Shown here piece after piece: positions 58,863 through 64,000 of a stretch of 64,000 nucleotides of DNA. Source of the stretch: Apodospora peruviana. Lineage: Eukaryota; Ascomycota; Sordariomycetes; Sordariales; Lasiosphaeriaceae. The notes beneath the pieces were generated by a model, which did not search any database, was not told where the DNA came from, and saw only the letters and a program-made list of their open reading frames with translations. How positions within the stretch are numbered: position 1 is the stretch's first letter; every line of letters begins with the position of its first letter. Position numbers and translations under genes: made by a program. The stretch spans positions 3,286,001 through 3,350,000 of the forward strand of contig JAUEDM010000005.1 of the NCBI GenBank assembly GCA_033439685.1, read 5' to 3'.

Positions 58863-59038
58863 GGCAGCTAACATATAACTTGTACCTTCCTCCCATGAGA
58901 CAACTCTTCACATCCGTAAACATAGAGTTCAATTTGAGAAGTTACGAGCTCCGAACAATAGACTTTCTGGGAGTAACAAGATCTGATATCCTGCCTACCT
59001 TCGTTCTTCCAAGCAACCCACACTCAACCGGAGTTAAT

Positions 59039-60813
59039 CTAGGCAGCCCTGACCTCAGCCGAAGTGGTAGTAGCAACAGCCATCTTCTCATCAGCAGCCG
59101 GCACACCCACAGTACCATCGTCTTCGCCCTGCAAATGTCTCGCCTTGGCCGTGGCCGCATCGCCACCAATGAGCGCCGAATCACCGTCAAAGAACCTGAC
59201 AATCTCCTCGAGCGCGGTATTCTTGGTCTCGATGTAGTACTTGAGCACCACCAATAACTCGAACGCAATCCAGCAGCAGTAGAAAATGTAATACTTCCAC
59301 CCGATGTTCTGGAGCGCGATCGGGTTGACGTACTGGTTGAACCACAGGCTGAGATCCACGCAGAAGAACATAACCGTAAGACCCTTGGCGCGGATGCGGT
59401 ACGGCAGGATCTCGGTCGAGTACGAGACCAGCAAGCCGCAGAAGCCGAGGTTGTACATGATGTAATAAATAAAAATGAAGACGAGCACGGCATTGGCGGC
59501 GTGTTGGTTTTTGGAGGCATCAAACCGCGCCAGCGCGATGGTCGTGGCGACAAAGGTGGCCAGCATCCCAGACGCCGAAGAGATGAAGAGAGGCCGGCGT
59601 CCAATCTTGTCGACGAAGAAGCAGATGGTGACGGCCGAGACCAACTGGACCACGGTCAGGTAACCATTGATCTTAAGCTGCTCGGTCGGGTCCCTGATGT
59701 CGATCAATTCCAAGACCTTGGGCAAGAAATATGAGACGATTCCGTTGCCGGACCATTGCGAAAAAAAGCCGATGGACACCAGGATGATGAGCCGGTGGCG
59801 GTTGCCCGGCGTGGCCCAGAGCTCGCTCCACGACGACTTCTCGTACTCCTGCTCCAAAGCGATGGTCTGCTGGATCTCGTTGAACTCGACGTTGACGAGC
59901 TCGTCATCCATGTCCCCCTCGGCGTGGACATGGGCCAGGATCTGCTTGGCCTTTTCGTGTCTGCCCTTGGAGATGAGCCAGCGCGGAGACTCGGGAACAG
60001 TCCAGATGAATATCATTTGCACAATGGAAGGGACAGCTTGCAGAAGGCATGGAACGCGCCATGACCACTGGCCGCCGAGTTGGTGAGTGCCGAAGGCAAC
60101 CCAAGCTCCCACCAAGGAGCCGAGATACCAAAGCGTGTTGTAGATGGTGCTGTAGATGGCTCTGTGCTGCGGGTGGACAAGCTCGGCGATTAGGAGAGGA
60201 GCGGAACCCTAATATGTATGGCCTTGGTCAGTTGTTGGTGGAAATACACAAGGCCGTCTGGTGGTAACTCACGTGTGCAATGGCAATGCCAAATCCCAAA
60301 ACAAGACGGCCAATGATGAATAGGGCAACGTGGAAGCCGATGCAGATCAGAGCAACGCCAACAATCATGATGGCGCAACCAATCACCACACCAGTCCGGC
60401 GGCCGAGGATGTCTGCAGTGTAGGGCACGATAGGAATGGCGAGTAAAGAGCCGATGGCCATGGAGGCAGTAATAAGCCCCAGGATCTGGCCATTGGGGTG
60501 GTTGAAGTCTTGCAAGCGGGTGATGATGATTAGCATGATGCTGCTGGTGCGGAACTGGAGGACCGGAGTCATGGCATACTCTCGTTCCAGGCGGTTATGG
60601 ACTCCAGGCCATTCATCAACGAACCGTCATAGCCTGGCAGTTGATGAAAAGTGTCAGCCGTATTCATGAAAGATATATCAACAACTGACCGTTCGTGGCA
60701 CTGGTGAGCAGGGCAGCCCACAGCGTCAAGTATAGGCCTCGCATGTTCTTCCGCGTCCACCACGTGACCCTAGCCCAGTCACGGCCGGCGAGTTCAAAGG
60801 TTTCTTTGCCCAT
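59039..60813 (-). CDS. MFS sugar transporter, lactose/hexose permease type
   Basis: Plasma-membrane proton-coupled sugar porter of the major facilitator superfamily; the substrate cannot be read off, though the sequence resembles fungal lactose permease and related disaccharide porters. Four exons: 60813-60690, 60633-60580, 60508-60273 and 60208-59039, giving 527 residues. All three introns (56-71 nt) rejoin in frame and restore NGYDGSLMNGLESI and IAIAHGSAPLLIAELVHPQHR. Twelve hydrophobic segments are expected. Sugar-porter marks are the GRR motif in TADILGRRTG, PESPRWLISKGR before the central cytoplasmic loop, FFVDKIGRRPLF in the second half, and LVSYSTEILPYRIRAKG near the end of helix 10. 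The C-terminal tail of about 60 residues is cytoplasmic and Ala/Asp-rich. The 54-nt second exon is short but keeps phase. Confidence 0.9.
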
Positions 60814-62977
60814 CTTGGATGTTGGAACCGAGGATTTTCACCTTTCACAGGACAGTCTCGGATGCCACAGCAGGCTGGTAGACGAGAGATATCTCGAGGG
60901 GAGCCCGTAGAGGAGAAACATGTTCCCAATGGGTGGTATTTGTATAAAGTCTCCAGGGTCACATCAAGACCCCTTCAAGGGTTCACCTGGCTGGCATAAG
61001 CGAAGAAGCAACCAGCCCAACACTCAGATATGAACTGCATCTTGGACATGGACTGTCGTGCAGATCTGTAGTAGGTCGATGCCACCCCCAAGCAACCCGA
61101 ACCTTGCTTGACCTTGTCTGTCCCGGAGCGGGAAGCGGGACGGACGCTGGACCAACACACACCCATGAGAGACGCGGGGACGATAGCTGACCAAGGTCAA
61201 GCCCCGGGTCTTCTTTGCCAACGTATATCCGTGTATATTTGCGTTCCTTGGTGTTTCCTTACGGCACATCTTTATACAACTCGGATCTCCGGACCGTACG
61301 TTGATGGTGGCGCGATCAAGAGGCTGGGTGGCTTGCAGTAGTCCGGCTTACCACATGGGAATAACAACAACGGAAACAAAGATCAGTGAAGCTTTTCCCT
61401 GTGGTTGCCGACGGCAAGTCTCTTGATGAGGAGTGTCTAGGGTTCTCATTGGCCAGAAGGGGGTAACACTGACCAGCCATATTTTTTGCGAAGCAGATCA
61501 GAGGCGCGGTTGTCAGTAATGGTGTCGGTGTGAGCCATGCATATATCGCATGTCCTGCGTGAGGTCTCGGTCCGAAAGATTGGTGAGATGTACAATCAGA
61601 TGCGGCAAGTTGGCTTGAGTTGGAGGTTCGCGTCAAAAGGAGCCCTTCAATGTTGGTGTAAGTGGTTGTTTGCCTGCCGTCTTACACGCAACGGCCCCGA
61701 ACGACAACCATGGTATTGTTCGGGTTCCTGTCGTCTGGGGGTTTACAGTTCGACTTGTTGGAGGTTGGGTTACCAACCGAGGGTGCATCACGTCCCTTCA
61801 CAGGTTCTGCAATCTATATTGCGTCTTCGTTCTAGACCTCGTCCTCGAAAAACCGCTGAGTATGATGATGGGCGGTGCCATTGCATGACAGGGACCCTTC
61901 CCAACTCGTTGGGTTGGACAATTTGCCTTATTTATTGCACTTGCAATGTCTTGCATAGGAAAACCCGCCGACCACTACCCAAGTTTAGTTAGTATCTCCC
62001 GCTCTCGCTCCAACAGGCTTGATAGGTTCGGTTCGACTCCCGATACTGATAGGCCCGCCAGCTACCCTGACCACCTGCCGAGCAAGGCAATTCGTGTTGG
62101 GACGGCAAGTGATAAGTGCTGACAACTGATGACTTGGACAGCTCAAGGAAACAAGCTTGCTTCCCCGCATCTTGCTAACGCTTCCCCTATTCCCTTATTC
62201 CAAGTGTCCTGCAATCTGCCGCGATGGGTAGCAACCCTACTACCCTGACTAAAGAATTTGGCATCGAAGATAGTAGATGCGGGACCGAGATGGGCTGGTG
62301 ACAGCAGGCGGCCGCTTGTTAAACGCAGTTAGACGCTCGGCTTACTGTGGTCCCGAAGATACAGTACGAGTTGCTGCCTTATCTCGGCAGCTGAAGTCGG
62401 GCTGAAGAAGAAAGCTGGGATGCTATTCACAATATCATCTTTGTCGTGGCAGGTGCTCCGTGAACGTTGATGTGTTCAAGGCTAGGTCCGCTTATTCATT
62501 TCCGCTCCCGACTCGCTACCCAGTTGCTTGGAGAAGCCAAGGCAGAAATAAAGCAGTCTGGAATATGATAGGGGGGTAGCGGCGGTGGACCCCTGTGACA
62601 TCTCGCGTCGTCCCGGATGACATAGAGAGGATGGGTTAGTCACCCACCAACTGAGAATGATATGAGCATATCCCAAGACCTTTAGACAGAGGTATATTTA
62701 CAGCAACTCATACAGGATATATATATACAATACTATAATAGCCCACGCTCAATTTCAGATCCCTCAACACATCCATCATCTCCGACTAGGAAGCTCCCGA
62801 GCAGGAGTGGAGGGTCCATCTTCAACCCGAAACCATGAGACTCGGAAGTATCATACCCCTGACAAGCTGTGCAGGGTTGATGACGGGATACCTGACGACT
62901 CAGGATCGAGCGGTGATGGTCATGTTGTGAATAAGGTGGAGTGCCGTATTTGGTATTGGTGTTTTCGATGGGGTAGT
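60814..62977. other. Intergenic region upstream of the sugar transporter
   Basis: About 2.2 kb with no recognised gene. The side next to 60813 is the transporter promoter and leader, and the side next to 62978 should be the 3' UTR of the small membrane protein gene. The open frames here are short and overlap on both strands. Confidence 0.5.
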
Positions 62978-63331
62978 TCATTTCATAAGTCTCCAGGCTC
63001 CGAGCCAGCCTAGGGCAAGTGAGATGCCGGTGACGCCAAGGCGTCTGCTTCGAATACCAAACCTGGAGTTGCTGGCGAGGATCTTTGCCTTTTGCTGGGT
63101 GAGCTGCTGGTGACCGGACCAGTAGTTGTAGGCGGCAAGGCCGAAGAAAGCACCGGAACCTGAAGGGGGGTTGGTCAATTCAAGACTCTCAAATGAGTGC
63201 AACTGGGCATGAAGACACTCACCAACAAGCTTGCAGCTCAGGCAATCATCTCCACGATCTTGCTTTAGCAGCTCCTTGAGATCGTGTGGTTTATCCAGAA
63301 TTTCGGGCGAAGGCACCTTGTCACCCGCCAT
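62978..63331 (-). CDS. Small DMAC1-like mitochondrial membrane protein (DUF4536 type)
   Basis: A 96-residue protein from exons 63331-63223 and 63159-62978, joined by a 63-nt intron (donor GTGAGT). The junction gives DDCLSCKLVGSGAFFGLAAYNYWSG, shown here in two parts: a Cys-x2-Cys pair (CLSCKLVG) at the start of a hydrophobic helix, and a second helix near the C-terminus (LGVTGISLALGWLGAW). This layout matches the DUF4536 family, whose human member DMAC1/TMEM261 helps assemble the distal membrane arm of respiratory complex I. The assignment is by motif and size. An inner mitochondrial membrane location is inferred. The start ATG at 63331 precedes the charged N-terminus; the open frame upstream is not conserved-looking. 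It is divergent from APM3. Confidence 0.78.
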   Translation of the reverse strand: MAGDKVPSPEILDKPHDLKELLKQDRGDDCLSCKLVGECLHAQLHSFESLELTNPPSGSGAFFGLAAYNYWSGHQQLTQQKAKILASNSRFGIRSRRLGVTGISLALGWLGAWRLMK

Positions 63332-63641
63332 GGTGAGTGGCTGCTTTTTGAATTGCTCAGACACGTCAAAGTCAAAAGTTGGAAGCAGGTACCTTGCTGG
63401 ACAGGTCAAGGCGCGAAAAGTGGCAGATAGCCCGGCGAAAAAGTGTACTGCCGGTGTCCACCGCCCAGCCAATCCCCAATCACCAGATTTGCTTGGCGTA
63501 ACCCCCACATTGTGCTTGGCGGGACCTGCATCCACAGCGGATTGCGTCAGGGGCAGCGAGAGCTTCGTCCCCTGTTCAACTCACTGTCGACCCGTCAAGC
63601 TCACCACCTCGTGAGAAAACCACCTCACAACAACAGAAACC
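63332..63641. promoter_or_regulatory. Divergent promoter of the DMAC1-like gene and APM3, with two CCAAT boxes
   Basis: The 310-bp spacer carries two CCAAT pentamers at 63469-63473 and 63476-63480. The HAP/NF-Y type complex binds CCAAT and often drives fungal respiratory genes, so a role for the DMAC1-like gene is reasonable but inferred. Binding is not shown by sequence alone. Confidence 0.4.
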
Positions 63642-64000
63642 ATGAACGGCGTCATCGAGGCGCTACACATATACGACGAGCACAACACCCTGGTCCTCTC
63701 GCACACATACACCTCCAGACCGCTATCGGCGCAGTACCTGCTACCCCTCTACCTCGACCACCCCGCCCCGCGACCGAACCTGATCTACCTGCCCAACACC
63801 AACCCGCCGACCCTCGTGTTCACTCTGACCCATGCGAGCCTCCTCTTTCTCCTAACTACCTCATCCGAGGTCGAACCGCTGCTCGTCCTCGAGTTCCTCC
63901 ACCGCCTGGTCGACGCGCTCGAGGATTTCCTGGGCGCGCCACTTTTACCCCTAAAAATCGAGTCCAGCTACGATGTCGTCGCCCAGCTGCTCACCGAGAT
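63642..64000 (+). CDS. APM3: AP-3 adaptor complex subunit mu, N-terminal part
   Basis: Medium subunit of the AP-3 adaptor, which sorts cargo from Golgi or endosomes to vacuoles. The window ends inside the gene after 119 codons and two bases. The visible part is the N-terminal longin-like domain: MNGVIEALHIYDEHNTLVLS, then SAQYLLPLYLDHP, LVFTLTHASLLFLLTT, EVEPLLVLEFLHRLVDALED and ESSYDVVAQLLTE, the last being the end of the longin domain in mu chains. Assignment to AP-3 rather than AP-1 or AP-2 mu rests on the IEALHIYDE start and the LLVLEFLHRLVDALEDFLG block. The cargo-binding C-terminal domain lies outside the window. No intron is seen in this part. Confidence 0.8.
   Translation, partial: MNGVIEALHIYDEHNTLVLSHTYTSRPLSAQYLLPLYLDHPAPRPNLIYLPNTNPPTLVFTLTHASLLFLLTTSSEVEPLLVLEFLHRLVDALEDFLGAPLLPLKIESSYDVVAQLLTE

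Larger units (their letters stand above)
48257..59038. other. 10.8-kb gene-poor region
   Basis: No intact gene is recognised between the fusion gene and the sugar transporter. The first few hundred bases should be promoter and leader of the fusion gene and the last few hundred the 3' UTR of the transporter. Two places have unusually long open frames: 49791-50711 (minus) and 55460-56964 (plus). They are discussed in the findings. Microsatellites occur at 51558 (GA), 58298 (C) and 58843 (GACA). No transposase, reverse transcriptase, terminal repeats or long tandem arrays were seen. Confidence 0.5.

Noticed and set aside
62010..62060. Sequence resembling a tRNA T-loop (GGTTCGACTCC)
   Set aside because: The stem does not pair and no cloverleaf forms around it.
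1..64000. CRISPR array, bacterial operons or ribosome-binding sites
   Set aside because: The window is eukaryotic nuclear DNA with spliced genes; no spaced direct repeats were seen.

Overview
The window is nuclear DNA of a filamentous ascomycete, most likely a sordariomycete (Sordariales-like). Genes are split by short introns of about 50-165 nt with GT..AG borders and CTNAC-type branch sites. Proteins carry Ser/Pro/Ala-rich insertions typical of these fungi. Intergenic DNA is long and rich in TAGGTA/CCTACC tracts. There is no operon structure, no CRISPR array and no intact transposon. Exon borders were derived by hand from reading frame, splice consensus and family motifs.

Layout. 1-4.1 kb holds no recognisable gene. 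4.1-8.6 kb (-) is the nucleoporin Nup133. 9.5-11.7 kb (+) is a broken AFG1-like ATPase gene. 13.0-14.5 kb (+) is a CAP10-type glycosyltransferase. 15.3-16.0 kb (-) is the TRAPP-associated sedlin relative TCA17/TRAPPC2L. 16.7-17.9 kb (-) is FAD synthase, 18.9-20.3 kb (-) mitochondrial malonyl-CoA:ACP transacylase, 21.3-22.4 kb (+) exosome subunit RRP4, 23.1-24.8 kb (-) a membrane-anchored fatty aldehyde dehydrogenase, 25.8-27.1 kb (-) the mitoribosomal protein RSM24/mS35, 27.5-28.5 kb (+) ALG13, 29.1-31.0 kb (-) AIP1 and 31.6-32.6 kb (-) an uncharacterised fungal protein whose frame looks broken twice. 33.2-34.0 kb (+) is PAB2 and 36.8-39.6 kb (+) the HECT ubiquitin ligase RSP5/HulA. A tRNA-Gly(GCC) lies at 42.4 kb (-). 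46.0-48.3 kb (-) encodes a Zn2Cys6 DNA-binding domain fused to a maltose-acetyltransferase-type domain. A gene-poor stretch of 10.8 kb follows, with a few long open frames that may be decayed genes. 59.0-60.8 kb (-) is an MFS sugar transporter, 63.0-63.3 kb (-) a small DMAC1-like mitochondrial membrane protein, and 63.6 kb to the end (+) the start of the AP-3 mu subunit.

Most genes are single-copy housekeeping functions: nuclear pore, RNA decay and polyadenylation, mitochondrial fatty acid synthesis and translation, vesicle traffic, N-glycosylation, actin turnover and ubiquitylation. They do not form one pathway. Several pairs are divergent and share short upstream regions (RSM24/ALG13, 355 bp; DMAC1-like/APM3, 310 bp; the uncharacterised gene/PAB2, 603 bp). 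The most unusual items are the transcription-factor/acetyltransferase fusion with a replaced catalytic histidine, the degraded AFG1-like gene, open reading beyond the ALG13 and PAB2 stop codons, and the microexon-bearing 5' end of the RSP5 gene.
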